This document shows positions 26,408 to 35,786 of a DNA stretch of 64,000 nt, piece after piece; within the stretch, counting starts at the first letter, position 1, and every line of letters starts with the position of its first letter. The DNA comes from Actinocorallia sp. API 0066. GTDB lineage: Bacteria; Actinomycetota; Actinomycetes; Streptosporangiales; Streptosporangiaceae. The notes beneath the pieces were generated by a model that saw nothing but the letters and a program-made list of their open reading frames with translations, did no database searches and had not been told where the DNA came from. The stretch covers positions 1 to 64,000 of the forward strand of contig NZ_JAJLQY010000008.1 in assembly GCF_020991275.1 (NCBI RefSeq). The letters are read 5' to 3'. A program made the position numbers and the translations under genes.

Positions 26408-27949
26408 GTGACCGACCGCCCCGCCGCACCGTCCCCCGCCGCCCCGGCGCGGGGGAACCGCCGCACGCAGCGCACCCGCGCGCGCCTGCGGGAGGCGCTG
26501 CTCGACCTCGTCGCCGAACGCGGCCTCGGCCAGCTCGCCGTGTCCGACGTCACCAAGCGCGCCGACGTCAACCGCTCGACGTTCTACGAGCACTACACCG
26601 ACGTGCACGACCTGGCGGCGGCCGCGTGCGCGCCGATGTGCGACGCGATCGTCGCGGCCGCCCCGGTGGTGCCGCCCGGCCCGGCGCCGTCCCGCGAGCC
26701 GCTCGGCCGGAACGCGCTCACCGCGCTGTTCACCCGGGTCGCCGAGCACGCCGACCTCTACCGGGCGCTGCTCGGCCCCGAGGGCAGCGCCCGCGTGATC
26801 GACACGGTGCGGCACCGCCTCGCCGCCGCCCTCCAGCACGGCCTCACCGGCGCCGACCCCGGCGCCGCGCCGCCCGACCCGCGCGCCGCCGCCCTCGCGG
26901 GCGCCCTCCTCGGCACCGCCGCCGACTGGCTGGCCCGCCCCCACCCCGAACCCGCCGCGACCCTCAGCGCCGCCCTCTGGCCCCAACTCGACGCCGTCGC
27001 CACCGCCCTGAACCCCACCCCGGCCTGCGACGGCACCCCGGACCCGGCGTCCGACGCCGCCGCGCCGCCGCCCGTCCGGGCCACCCCGACCCGCAACGGC
27101 CTCCCGGCGTCCGACGCCGCCGCGCCCCTGCCCGCCCAGGCCGCCTCGGTCTTCGACGGCCTCCCGGCGCCCGGTACCGCCGGGCCGCCGCCCGTCCGGG
27201 CCGCCTCGGGCTTCGACGGCGTCGCGGATCCGGCGTCCGGCGCTCCGGGGGTCCCCGGCGGCTTCGCTGATCCGGTCTCGGGCCTGATCGCGGACGGGGA
27301 GGGCGGCTCAGGGCGTGGGTCGTTCGGGATGCTGTGCGGGTTCGGGCGGCACTCGGCGGCGCGGGGGAGCGGGGAGGGCACCGCCGTGGAGGCCGTCGCC
27401 GCGGGGCGGGGGCACGCGCCGCTGCACGGGCAGCTGCTGGAGGCGGCGCTCGTGCTGTTCGTGGAGCGCGGCTACCGGGGGACGTCGTTGCAGGAGATCG
27501 CCAGCGCGGCGGGCTGCTCCAAGGCGTCGGTGCTGTACCACTTCTCGGACAAGAAGGCGATCCTGCGGGAGCTGCTGACGCCCGCGATCCAGGGCGTCGT
27601 GGAGCTGAACGGGCGGCTGCACGCGGTGCCCGACGACAGGGTGGCGCGGGTCGCGGTCGAGGGGTTCGTGGAGATCGCGCTCCGGTACCGCCGCGAGGTC
27701 GCGCTGCTCCTGTCGGACGTGCCCGAGGTCAGCGAGATCCTCGTCGGCCCGGTGGACCTCGCCGCCGTCCTGCTCGACGCGATGGCGGGCCGTTCCCGCG
27801 CGCCGGAAGCCGAGCTGCGGGCCTGGACGGCTCTTGGCTGCGTCGTCATGGGCTCGGCGGGCAGCACCGACCTGATCCTCCCGTTCGAGGAGATGCGCGC
27901 CCACCTCGTCCAGGCGACCCTGCGCGTCCTGGCCCTCCCGGACGGCTGA
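26408..27949 (+). CDS. Two TetR-type regulators joined in one open reading frame by a 20-residue-repeat linker
   Basis: About 513 residues from a GTG at 26408. First module: helix-turn-helix at about 15-65 (RARLREALLDLVAERGLGQL, VTKRADVNRSTFYEHYTDVHDL) plus a helical domain to about 195. A linker of about 110 residues follows, built from 20-residue repeats. Second module: helix-turn-helix near 345-390 (LLEAALVLFVERGYRGTSLQ, IASAAGCSKASVLYHFSDKK) and its own helical domain. No stop codon separates them. A GTG at 27386 with GGGGAGGG seven bases upstream could start the second regulator separately, so the locus may give one fused protein, two proteins, or both. It faces the MMPL exporter gene. 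Confidence 0.8.
   Translation: MTDRPAAPSPAAPARGNRRTQRTRARLREALLDLVAERGLGQLAVSDVTKRADVNRSTFYEHYTDVHDLAAAACAPMCDAIVAAAPVVPPGPAPSREPLGRNALTALFTRVAEHADLYRALLGPEGSARVIDTVRHRLAAALQHGLTGADPGAAPPDPRAAALAGALLGTAADWLARPHPEPAATLSAALWPQLDAVATALNPTPACDGTPDPASDAAAPPPVRATPTRNGLPASDAAAPLPAQAASVFDGLPAPGTAGPPPVRAASGFDGVADPASGAPGVPGGFADPVSGLIADGEGGSGRGSFGMLCGFGRHSAARGSGEGTAVEAVAAGRGHAPLHGQLLEAALVLFVERGYRGTSLQEIASAAGCSKASVLYHFSDKKAILRELLTPAIQGVVELNGRLHAVPDDRVARVAVEGFVEIALRYRREVALLLSDVPEVSEILVGPVDLAAVLLDAMAGRSRAPEAELRAWTALGCVVMGSAGSTDLILPFEEMRAHLVQATLRVLALPDG
27028..27240 (+). repeat. 60-bp minisatellite in the double-TetR linker
   Basis: Units of exactly 60 bp (20 codons) recur about three and a half times. Each contains CGACGGCCTCCCGGCG then GCCGCCCGTCCGGGCC or a close variant. 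The period keeps the reading frame, so copy-number change alters linker length without truncation. Confidence 0.8.
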
Positions 27950-27958
27950 GCCGGGGCG

Positions 27959-28918
27959 TCAGGCGGCCCGGTCGGCGGAGGAGGGCAGCGACCGGACGAA
28001 CGCGCCCATCTCGGTGAGCGACAGCAGGCCCTCGCGGCAGAAGTCGGCGAAGATCTGGAACACGTGCGGCTGCCGGTCCCAGACGACGAGGGTGACCGGC
28101 ACCCCCGCCGCGTCCAGCCGCTCGGCCATGAGTTCGGCGTCCAGGCGCAGCACCTCGGTCGAGCCGCAGTGGATGAGCGTCGGCGGCAGCGCGGCGAGCT
28201 CCCCGTTGACGGGCGAGTGCGGCGGTTCGGGCGCGCCGCCCGCGAACAGCAGCGCGTTCAGCAGCGGCAGCCGGGCGCTCGGGATGTAGGAGTCGAGCCG
28301 GGCGTTGGCGTGCGCGAGCTTGCCCGTGTGGTCGAGGTCGGTGAGCGGGGACAGCGCCACGAGGCCGCCGGGCGCGGGCAGCCCCTCCCGGACGGCCTGG
28401 AGCGGCGTCGCGAAGGTGAGGTAGCCGCCCGCCGAGTCCCCGGCCATGACGACCTGGTCGGCGGTGTACCCCTGGTCGAGCAGGTACCAGTAGGCCGCGA
28501 CGCAGTCCGCGACGGTCGCGGGCAGCGTCACCGAGGGCGCCATCCGGTAGGCGACCGACAGCGCGGGCACCCCGGCCGCCGCCGACAGCCGCGCCACAAG
28601 ACGCCGGTGGGTGCGCAGCCCGCCCAGCACAAAGCCGCCGCCGTGGAAGTAGAGGATCACCCGCTCGCCGCGCTCCCGGGCCACGCCGGGGCCGTACACC
28701 CATTCCGCGCGGAACCCGTCGAACGGGACGGGCACCGTGACCGTCCGGCGCGGCGCGACGAGCACCCGCGACACGGCGTCGATCATCGGCGCGAACCGCA
28801 GCCCGCGCGGGGTGAGCGGCCCGAACCGCAGCAGCGGCCGCAGCCAGAACCGCAGCAGGAACACGAACATCCGCGCGGCCAGGCCGATGCCCCGCCGCTC
28901 CTCCACCGTGACCGCCAC
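27959..28918 (-). CDS. Alpha/beta hydrolase, hormone-sensitive-lipase family esterase
   Basis: 319 residues from a GTG at 28918, which has GGGAGG six bases upstream. Seen: YFHGGGFVLGG (oxyanion hole HGGGF), the nucleophile serine in VMAGDSAGGYL, the acid in LRLDAELMAERL and the histidine in WDRQPHVFQIFA. This is the layout of bacterial HSL-type carboxylesterases such as the mycobacterial LipH/LipF group. It lies nine bases after the double-TetR gene, convergent with it. Its promoter region, shared with prpE, carries an AAGC-N4-GCTT palindrome. It probably hydrolyses short- or medium-chain esters in the cytoplasm. Confidence 0.87.
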   Translation of the reverse strand: MAVTVEERRGIGLAARMFVFLLRFWLRPLLRFGPLTPRGLRFAPMIDAVSRVLVAPRRTVTVPVPFDGFRAEWVYGPGVARERGERVILYFHGGGFVLGGLRTHRRLVARLSAAAGVPALSVAYRMAPSVTLPATVADCVAAYWYLLDQGYTADQVVMAGDSAGGYLTFATPLQAVREGLPAPGGLVALSPLTDLDHTGKLAHANARLDSYIPSARLPLLNALLFAGGAPEPPHSPVNGELAALPPTLIHCGSTEVLRLDAELMAERLDAAGVPVTLVVWDRQPHVFQIFADFCREGLLSLTEMGAFVRSLPSSADRAA

Positions 28919-28937
28919 CCGGCACCTCCCACCAAGC

Positions 28938-28950
28938 AAGCACTCGCTTA
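28938..28950. promoter_or_regulatory. TetR-type operator candidate AAGCACTCGCTTA
   Basis: AAGC-ACTC-GCTT(A) lies 20 bp upstream of the esterase start, in the divergent region with prpE. It differs by one base from AAGCGCTCGCTTA at 41593-41605, upstream of another acyl-CoA operon and next to a TetR gene. Confidence 0.5.
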
Positions 28951-29098
28951 CCTCGCGCGAGGCTAAGCCGTCGAACCCGCCCCGTCAACCTTCCACCCCG
29001 GCCCATCAACGCCGGGCAAGGGGCCCTTGTGCCCTGGCTCACAGGGTGGTGGTTCGATAGCAAGGACGGATAGGCAGGACGAGCGGGAGGGGACGGCC

Positions 29099-30985
29099 GT
29101 GGGTGCCTACGCGGAGGCGTACCGGCGGAGCCTCGCGGACCCCGAGGGGTTCTGGGGCGAGGCGGCGGGGCTCGTCGACTGGACCACACCGCCCACGCGC
29201 GTCCTGGACGCCTCGGAGGCGCCTTTCCACCGGTGGTTTCCCGGCGGGGAACTGAACACCTGCGCGAACGCCCTGGACCGTCATGTGGAGGCGGGCCACG
29301 GCGACCGGACCGCGCTCATCTGGGACTCCGCCATGGTGCCCGCCAAACGCTCCCACACCTACCGCGAGCTGCGCGACGAGGTGGCGCGGGTGGCCGGGGC
29401 GCTGGCCTCCCTGGGCGTCCGGAAGGGCGACCGTGTCGTCGTCTACATGCCGATGGTCCCCGAGGCCGTCATGACGATGCTGGCGTGCGCCCGCCTCGGC
29501 GCGGTGCACTCGGTCGTCTTCGGCGGGTTCGCCCCCAAGGAACTCGCCGCGCGGATCGAGGACGCGGAGCCGAAGGTCGTCGTGGCGGCGTCGTGCGGGC
29601 TGGAGCCGAACCGGATCGTGGCCTACCAGCCGATCCTCCAAGAGGCGCTGAAGCTGAGCGGGCACCGTCCCGAACACGTCCTCATGCTCCAGCGCGACGC
29701 GCACCCGGCCGATCTCGGCCAGCCCGGCTACGTGGACTGGGCGGCCGTGGTGCCTTCCGCCGAGCCCGCCGAGCCGGTGCCGGTCGCCTCGTCCGACCCG
29801 CTGTACATCCTGTACACCTCCGGCACGACCGGTCGTCCCAAGGGGGTGCTGCGCACGGCGGGCGGGCACGCGGTGGCGCTCGCCTGGTCGATGGGCGCGG
29901 TGTACGACGTGGGCGCGGGCGACGTGTGGTGGACGGTCTCCGACGTCGGCTGGGTCGTCGGCCACAGCTACATCGTGTACGCGCCGCTGCTGGTCGGCGC
30001 GACGACCGTCGTCTACGAGGGCAAGCCGATCGGGACGCCGGACGCGGGCGCCTTCTGGCGGATCGTGGAGGAGTACGGGGTGAAGACGATCTTCACGGCG
30101 CCGACCGCGTTCCGCGCCATCAAGAAGGTGGACCCGAAGGCCGCGGAACTCGCCAAGTACGACGTCTCCTCCTTGACGGCGCTGTTCCTGGCGGGGGAGC
30201 GGCTCGACCCCGAGACGTACCAGTGGGCGTCGGACGTGCTGGGCGTGCCCGTCACCGACCACTGGTGGCAGACCGAGACGGGCTGGCCGATCGCGGCGAA
30301 CCCGCGCGGGCTGGAGCCGATGCCGGTCAAGCCGGGGTCGGCGACGGTGCCGGTGCCCGGCTGGGACGTCAGGATCGTGGACGAGTCGGGCGCACCGGTC
30401 GAGCCGGGCCGTGAGGGAGAGATCGTCATTAGGCTGCCCCTCCCGCCCGGCGCCCTGGCGACCCTGTGGGGCGACGACAAAAGGTTCGTCGCCTCCTATC
30501 TGAGCCGTCACGAGGGCTTCTACCACACGGGCGACTCCGGCTATCTGGACGAGGACGGCTACCTCTTCGTCATGGGCCGCATCGACGACGTCATCAACGT
30601 CGCGGGCCACCGCCTGTCCACGGGTGCCATCGAGGCGGCGTTGGCGACCCATCCGGCGGTCGCCGAGTGCGCCGTCATCGGCGTGCCGGACGCGCTGAAG
30701 GGCCAGCTGCCGTACGGGCTCGTCGTCCTGAAGTCCGGTGTGGAGGTCGATAAGGAGGAGCTGCGGGCGGAGCTCGTCGCCGCCGTCCGCCGCGACGTGG
30801 GCGCCGTGGCCGCCTTCCGTGACGTCGCCGTCGTCCCGGCCCTGCCGAAGACCCGCTCCGGCAAGATCCTCCGCCGCACCATGCGCGGCATCGCCGCCGA
30901 CCGGCCCGAACCCGTCCCGCCGACCATCGAGGACCCCGCCGTGCTGGACGCCCTCACCCCGCTCCTGCGCCGCCCCGCCGAGTAG
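29099..30985 (+). CDS. prpE: Propionyl-CoA synthetase (PrpE-type AMP-forming ligase)
   Basis: 628 residues. The start is the GTG at 29099, with GGGAGGGG upstream; the protein opens GAYAEAYRRSLADPEGFWGE as PrpE proteins do. Motifs: FPGGELNTCANALDRHVEAG, YMPMVPEAVMTMLACARLGA, VVFGGFAPKELAARI, P-loop YTSGTTGRPKG at about residue 239, DVGWVVGHSYIVYAPL, DHWWQTETGWPI, GRIDDVINVAGHRLSTGAIE and KTRSGKILRR with the acetylatable lysine. It activates propionate, and perhaps other short acids, to the CoA ester. Divergent from the esterase. Propionyl-CoA could feed methylmalonyl-CoA for the polyketide synthase, but that is speculation. Confidence 0.87.
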   Translation: MGAYAEAYRRSLADPEGFWGEAAGLVDWTTPPTRVLDASEAPFHRWFPGGELNTCANALDRHVEAGHGDRTALIWDSAMVPAKRSHTYRELRDEVARVAGALASLGVRKGDRVVVYMPMVPEAVMTMLACARLGAVHSVVFGGFAPKELAARIEDAEPKVVVAASCGLEPNRIVAYQPILQEALKLSGHRPEHVLMLQRDAHPADLGQPGYVDWAAVVPSAEPAEPVPVASSDPLYILYTSGTTGRPKGVLRTAGGHAVALAWSMGAVYDVGAGDVWWTVSDVGWVVGHSYIVYAPLLVGATTVVYEGKPIGTPDAGAFWRIVEEYGVKTIFTAPTAFRAIKKVDPKAAELAKYDVSSLTALFLAGERLDPETYQWASDVLGVPVTDHWWQTETGWPIAANPRGLEPMPVKPGSATVPVPGWDVRIVDESGAPVEPGREGEIVIRLPLPPGALATLWGDDKRFVASYLSRHEGFYHTGDSGYLDEDGYLFVMGRIDDVINVAGHRLSTGAIEAALATHPAVAECAVIGVPDALKGQLPYGLVVLKSGVEVDKEELRAELVAAVRRDVGAVAAFRDVAVVPALPKTRSGKILRRTMRGIAADRPEPVPPTIEDPAVLDALTPLLRRPAE

Positions 30986-30991
30986 CCGGGC

Positions 30992-31780
30992 TCACGGAAA
31001 CGACGTGACCACCTCGACCGGCCCGTGCAACCGCGCGTTGAGCTCCGCGACGTCCGTGGCCGGAATCCACAGCTCAAGGTGCTCCGCCCCGCCCGCCTGC
31101 CGCGTCGGATACCGCCGCGCGAAGGCCGTCTCCACCCGGAACCGGGTGACGAACCCTGAACCCGCGGACTCGACGTTCCACTCCCGCGCGATCGTCTCCG
31201 CGTACGCCGCGTTGAGCACCGGGTAGAAGATCGGCTGGTCCGGAAGCCGCGGCGGCCAGGCCCGCATGTCGGCGCCGCGCAGCAGGTCCAGCTCCGCGGG
31301 CCCCACCGGACGCCACAGCGTGGTGGTGCCGTCCGGGTGCTCCGTGCGGCCCCGGTGGAGTGCGGCGAGGAAGGCCCGGACGACGGGGTCGGCCGGGTCC
31401 GGGTCGTCGATCCGGTCGGCGAACACGGCGTGTAGGCGGGCGCGGCCGAGGGGCTCGCGGCGCAGCAGCCGCCAGGTCCACAGGTTCGGGTGCGGCAGGT
31501 CGGCGCACGCCTCGGCCGGGCTGAGCAGCGCGATCGCCTGATCGAGCCGCTCGGGCGTGAGCGGCACGGCGGCGGTGCCGGAGCGGTGCCCGGTGACGGC
31601 GGCGAGGGCCGCGGCGGACAGGACGCCCTCGCCGTCCAGGTTGACCCGCTGGACGGTCAGCTCGCCGTCGAGTTCGTGGACGACTCCGTGCGCGAGGGGG
31701 CGGCGCCAGCCGTCCAGGGACGCTTCGAGGCGGGCCCGCTCGGCCTGCACCCGCTCGGGGGTGGTCCATGGCTTGTTCAT
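30992..31780 (-). CDS. Conserved hypothetical protein (ADP-ribosylation/crystallin J1-like annotation group)
   Basis: 262 residues, no signal peptide or membrane segment. The C-terminal half has a well-conserved block that I recall from actinobacterial proteins usually labelled ADP-ribosylation/crystallin J1: WPPRLPDQPIFYPVLN, then YAETIAREWNV, GFVTRFRV and HLELWIPATDVAELNARL. The N-terminal half (MNKPWTTPERVQAERARLEA) is helical and variable. No catalytic residues of ADP-ribosylhydrolases can be identified, so the label should not be read as a function. It is convergent with prpE (6 bp gap) and divergent from the MFS exporter. Confidence 0.65.
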   Translation of the reverse strand: MNKPWTTPERVQAERARLEASLDGWRRPLAHGVVHELDGELTVQRVNLDGEGVLSAAALAAVTGHRSGTAAVPLTPERLDQAIALLSPAEACADLPHPNLWTWRLLRREPLGRARLHAVFADRIDDPDPADPVVRAFLAALHRGRTEHPDGTTTLWRPVGPAELDLLRGADMRAWPPRLPDQPIFYPVLNAAYAETIAREWNVESAGSGFVTRFRVETAFARRYPTRQAGGAEHLELWIPATDVAELNARLHGPVEVVTSFP

Positions 31781-31943
31781 GGGTCAAGGGTGGCAGGAGG
31801 GGCGAGGCGGGGTGAACGGGTATTTCGGATAGTTCGGCCGGGGGGAAATGCGCGGCGCTGTTTTGTCGTTGGCGACTCTTAGACTGCGTCGGGTCCCGCC
31901 CCCCGAGCCGGTCCCCCGAACGACGAGAGAGGCTTCCCCCGAC

Positions 31944-33428
31944 GTGCAGCAGACCATCGACCTCGACGTCGCCAAGACACCAGCCGCCGGTGATGGTGAT
32001 GAGGTGATGCCCAGGCACGTCAGGATCGCCATCGGGCTGCCCCTTCTCGCGGCGTTCGTGATGATCCTCAACGAGACGGTCATGGGTGTGGCGCTGCCAC
32101 GGCTCATGACCGAGTTCACCGTCACGGCGGCCACCGCGCAGTGGCTCACCACCGGCTACCTCCTCACCATGGCGGTGATCATCCCGACGACGGGGCTGAT
32201 CCTGCAGCGGTTCAGCGCCCGCACCGTGTTCCTCACCGCCACGTCGCTGTTCGCGGCGGGCACCCTGCTGGCGGGCCTCGCCCCGGTGTTCGGCGTGCTG
32301 CTCGTCGCGCGGACGGTCCAGGCGTCGGGTACCGCGCTGATCCTTCCGCTGCTCATGACCACGATCATGACCCTGGTGCCCGCGTCCCGGCGCGGCCGCA
32401 TGATGGGCATGGTGACGGTCGTCATCGCCGTCGCGCCCGCCGTCGGGCCGACGTTCTCCGGGCTGATCCTGTCGTCGCTGTCCTGGCGGTGGCTGTTCCT
32501 CGCGGTCCTTCCGATCGCGCTGCTGACCGTCGCGCTGGGCGTCGTCCTGGTGCGGAACACCGACGAGGAGCGGCGCGCGGCGCGGTTCGACGTGCCGTCG
32601 TTCCTGCTGTCGGCCGTCGCGTTCGGCGGGTTGATCTACGGGCTGAGCGGCATCGGCGAGTCGGCGGCCGGGCACGCCCCGGTCTCCCCGGCCGTCCCGT
32701 TGGTCGCGGGCGCGGTGGCGCTCGCCCTGTTCGCGCACCGGCAGACGCGCCTCCAGCGGCACGACGCCGCGCTGCTCGACCTGCGGCCCTTCGGCGGGCG
32801 TGACTTCGTCGTCGGCATCGTCATGCTGGTGTTCAGCATGGGCGCGCTGTTCGGGGCGCTGATCCTGCTGCCGATCCACCTGCAGAACGTCCGCGGCCTC
32901 ACCACCCTGGAGACCGGTCTCCTGCTGCTGCCCGGCGGCCTCGCGATGGGTCTGATCGCGCCGCTCGTCGGACGGCTCGCCGACAGGTTCGGCCCGCGCC
33001 CGCTCGTGCTGCCCGGCATGCTCGCGATGGCTGTCGCGCTGGTCGGCATGGGCCTGCTCGAAGCGGACACCCCGCTCGTGTTCGCCGTGGTGACGCACGT
33101 GCTGGTGAGCCTCGGCCTCAGCCTCGCGATGACGCCGCTGATGGCGTCGGCGCTGGGCTCGGTCGAGCCCGCCCTGTACTCGCACGGCAGCGCCATCCTG
33201 AACACGCTCCAGCAGCTCGGTGGCGCGGCGGGCACCGCCCTGTTCATCACCATCATGACGGTCAGCTCCAAGGCCGACACGGAGGCGGGCGTCTCCCCGC
33301 TGCGGGCCCTGACCTCCGGCATCCAGGACGCCTTCCTGTGGGGCGCGGGCCTCGCCCTCGTCGCCGCCCTCCTCGCCACCCTCGTCCGCCGCCCACCCTC
33401 CGCCCCCGACGCCCCCGCCCTCCACTGA
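31944..33428 (+). CDS. MFS multidrug exporter, DHA2 (EmrB/QacA) type
   Basis: About 494 residues from a GTG at 31944 (GAGAGAGG upstream). Some 14 hydrophobic segments. Motif D1-like LNETVMGVALPRL after helix 1, QWLTTGYLLTMAVIIPTTG in helix 2, motif A-like RFSARTVFL, motif C-like APAVGPTFSGLI in helix 5, and GPRPLVLPGMLAMA. These mark proton-driven drug exporters of the 14-helix family. The N-terminal 25 residues before the first helix are hydrophilic. No regulator lies next to it. Confidence 0.88.
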   Translation: MQQTIDLDVAKTPAAGDGDEVMPRHVRIAIGLPLLAAFVMILNETVMGVALPRLMTEFTVTAATAQWLTTGYLLTMAVIIPTTGLILQRFSARTVFLTATSLFAAGTLLAGLAPVFGVLLVARTVQASGTALILPLLMTTIMTLVPASRRGRMMGMVTVVIAVAPAVGPTFSGLILSSLSWRWLFLAVLPIALLTVALGVVLVRNTDEERRAARFDVPSFLLSAVAFGGLIYGLSGIGESAAGHAPVSPAVPLVAGAVALALFAHRQTRLQRHDAALLDLRPFGGRDFVVGIVMLVFSMGALFGALILLPIHLQNVRGLTTLETGLLLLPGGLAMGLIAPLVGRLADRFGPRPLVLPGMLAMAVALVGMGLLEADTPLVFAVVTHVLVSLGLSLAMTPLMASALGSVEPALYSHGSAILNTLQQLGGAAGTALFITIMTVSSKADTEAGVSPLRALTSGIQDAFLWGAGLALVAALLATLVRRPPSAPDAPALH

Positions 33429-33455
33429 CCCGGATCCCCTTCCGGTGGAAAGGGG

Positions 33456-33489
33456 CGCGCGCCCGTCCCCTGAGCGGGGCGGGCGCGCG
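33456..33489. terminator. Bidirectional hairpin between MFS and lipase genes
   Basis: CGCGCGCCCGTCCCC faces GGGGCGGGCGCGCG with one bulged base and a five-base loop. It lies between two convergent stops (33428 and 33501). No T run on either side. Confidence 0.55.
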
Positions 33490-33500
33490 GGAGGGAAGGG

Positions 33501-34421
33501 CTAGAGGGGGAGGCCGTAGTTGACGCAGGTGGGCTGGAAGGCGGGGTCGTCGGGGCCGAGGGCGTTGAGGACGTTCTGGAGGGCGGGGCCGTCGGCGAAG
33601 AGGCCGATGTGGCCGACGGGGTTGCCGGGGCACTGGTCCTGGAGGAGGACGTTGCGGACGGCGGGCCCGTTGAGGAAGGCGTTGGTGTAGGGCGTGACGA
33701 CGCGGTCGTGGCGGGTCTGGATGACGGTGTAGCGGGGGCCGGGCACGGTGTCGCCGTCGCCGAACAGGTCGCGCTGGAAGGACGAGTCCACCTCCTGCTG
33801 GACGAGGGCTTTGGCACCGAGCAGCGTCAGCACGCTGTTCGCGAAGCCGAGCAGGTTGAGGTTCCGGCCGAGCGTGGTGAGCCCGCTGAGCGTGGTGCCG
33901 TGGTTGCTGGGCGCCAGCGCGACGAACGCGCGGACCTTCGGGGCGCCGCCGAGCCGCTTCAGGTAGTAGTGCGGCATCAGCCCGCCCTGCGAGTGCCCGA
34001 CGAGGTCGACCTGCGTGGCCCCGGTGGCCTGCAGCACCTGGTCGGTGAACTGCCGCAGCTTGTCGGCGGACGCCCTGATGTCGCCGAGCCCGCCGACGCG
34101 GCCCGCCGACAGCACCGTCATGCCGTAGTTGAACGCGTAGACGCAGTACCCGGCGTTGGCGAGAGTGGGCGACAGGACCGCCCAGTTCGAGCCGAGGTTG
34201 ACGAACGTCGCGTGCACGAGCACGACCGGCGTCGGGTGCTCGGGGGACGGCACGCAGTCCCAGTCGTTGGCGCCCGCGACCTTGCCGGGGCTGGTCAGGA
34301 AGTTCGACACCGCCGTCTGGAGGGTGCCGACGGGCAGGTCGCCCGTCGCCTGGGCGGGCGCCGCCACGACGCCGACGCCGAGCACGGCGGCGGTCACGGC
34401 GGACAGGATTCGGTGACGCAT
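33501..34421 (-). CDS. Secreted triacylglycerol lipase/esterase (alpha/beta fold)
   Basis: 306 residues with a signal peptide (MRHRILSAVTAAVLGVGVVA, cleavage after APAQA). Mature enzyme: oxyanion region TPVVLVHATFVNLGSNW, the nucleophile in LVGHSQGGLMPHYYLK, the acid in TRHDRVV (or nearby) and the histidine in GHIGLFADGP. Conserved Cys residues (CVPSPE, GYCVYAF, DQCPGN, PTCVNYG) could form two disulfides, as in exported actinobacterial lipases. Divergent from a PucR-type regulator, a pairing often seen with such lipases, so that protein probably controls its expression. Confidence 0.87.
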   Translation of the reverse strand: MRHRILSAVTAAVLGVGVVAAPAQATGDLPVGTLQTAVSNFLTSPGKVAGANDWDCVPSPEHPTPVVLVHATFVNLGSNWAVLSPTLANAGYCVYAFNYGMTVLSAGRVGGLGDIRASADKLRQFTDQVLQATGATQVDLVGHSQGGLMPHYYLKRLGGAPKVRAFVALAPSNHGTTLSGLTTLGRNLNLLGFANSVLTLLGAKALVQQEVDSSFQRDLFGDGDTVPGPRYTVIQTRHDRVVTPYTNAFLNGPAVRNVLLQDQCPGNPVGHIGLFADGPALQNVLNALGPDDPAFQPTCVNYGLPL

Positions 34422-34583
34422 CGGGAGGTCTCCTCGCGGGTGGGGGGTGGGATGCCCGAGGAGCGGGCGCCGGACGTCCCCGGCGTGTGACGCCGTTCAC
34501 GGGAGCTACCGGTGCCTTTATGATCCAGCGGAGTCAGGTGACCGCACGCTGGGAGATCAGCCAGAGTTTCCGGGGGTTCCGCT

Positions 34584-35786
34584 GTGACGGATCACAAAAC
34601 CGACCGGGCGCGCCGGGCCGCGGCGCGCAGCGTCCTCGCGAACGTGTCCGGCCTCGCCGACACGGTCACGCGACGCCTCGTCGCGGAGCTGGCGGAGTAC
34701 CGGAGGCTGCCCGCCGAGGAGATGGCGGGCGAGGTCCGCGCCGTCATCGAGCGGACGACCCGGGCGTTCGCCCGGGTGCTGGACACCGGCGAGCCGTTCC
34801 CGCTCGAGCACCGCGCGGTGCTGCGCGCGTCGGCGGCACGCCGCGCGGAGGAGGGCATCCCGATCGAGGCGGTCGTGAACGCCTACCACCTGGGCGCGCA
34901 GGCGTGCGTGGAGATGCTGGGCCCCGGCCTGGCCCCGGAGGAGCTGGCGGTCGCGTACGGGTTCCTGCTGGACACGCTGCGGGTGAGCGTCACCGAGGTG
35001 ACGGCCGGATACCTGGAGGAGCGGCAGGCGCTCATCGGGGAGCGCGGCGACGCCCGGCAGCGGCTGCTGTCCGCGCTGCTGGACGGGGCCGACGCGCACA
35101 CCGCGGCGAGCCTGTCGGGGGCGGACCTGCCGCCCGCCTACCTGGTGCTCGCGCTGTCCCTCGGCGCCCACGCGGACGAGCGCCGCGCCGACGTCGACGG
35201 GTCGGTCGCGGCCCGGCGCAAGATCCGCAGGGCGCGGGCGGAGCTGGAGCGCAGGCTGGGCGAGCAGGTGCTGGTCCGGTTGCACGCCGACCGGGGGCTG
35301 GTGCTGCTGCCGCGCGCCACGGCGGAGCTGGACGCCGGGTGGGCGACGGCGCTGGTCGAGGCGCTGAGCGGGACGGCGGGCGCGCCGGTCGTCGCGGGGG
35401 CGGTCCAGGCGGCGCCCGAGGGGGTGCCGGAGGCGGCCCGGCTGGCGGCGGAGCTGCGTGACGTGGCGCTCGCCTTCGATCGTCCGCCCGGCGCGTACAC
35501 GCTTGACGACCTGCTCATCGAGTACCAGCTGACCCGTCCGGGGCCCGCCCGGGACAGGCTCGCCGCGCTCCTCGCCCCGATCGCGGACAAACCGGAGCTG
35601 CTGGACACGCTCGGCCTCTACCTGCGCACCGACCTGAACCGTCGCAAGGTCGCCGCCCGCTACCGCATCCACCCGAACACCGTGGACTACCGCATCCGCA
35701 GGGTCGCGGTCCTGACGGGCCTCGACCCGACCCGGCACCGTGACCGCATCACCCTGACGGCCGCTCTCGCCGCCCGTACCGTCTGA
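34584..35786 (+). CDS. PucR/CdaR family transcriptional regulator
   Basis: 400 residues, GTG start at 34584. The N-terminal helical sensor region (about 1-160) includes EHRAVLRASAARRAEEGIPI and NAYHLGAQACVEML, as in RsbRD-type N-terminal domains. The middle is a degenerate GGDEF-like region. The C-terminal PucR helix-turn-helix is clear: LLDTLGLYLRTDLNRRKVAA, then RYRIHPNTVDYRIRRV. Divergent from the secreted lipase at 33501-34421, its probable target. The effector is unknown. Confidence 0.85.
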   Translation: MTDHKTDRARRAAARSVLANVSGLADTVTRRLVAELAEYRRLPAEEMAGEVRAVIERTTRAFARVLDTGEPFPLEHRAVLRASAARRAEEGIPIEAVVNAYHLGAQACVEMLGPGLAPEELAVAYGFLLDTLRVSVTEVTAGYLEERQALIGERGDARQRLLSALLDGADAHTAASLSGADLPPAYLVLALSLGAHADERRADVDGSVAARRKIRRARAELERRLGEQVLVRLHADRGLVLLPRATAELDAGWATALVEALSGTAGAPVVAGAVQAAPEGVPEAARLAAELRDVALAFDRPPGAYTLDDLLIEYQLTRPGPARDRLAALLAPIADKPELLDTLGLYLRTDLNRRKVAARYRIHPNTVDYRIRRVAVLTGLDPTRHRDRITLTAALAARTV

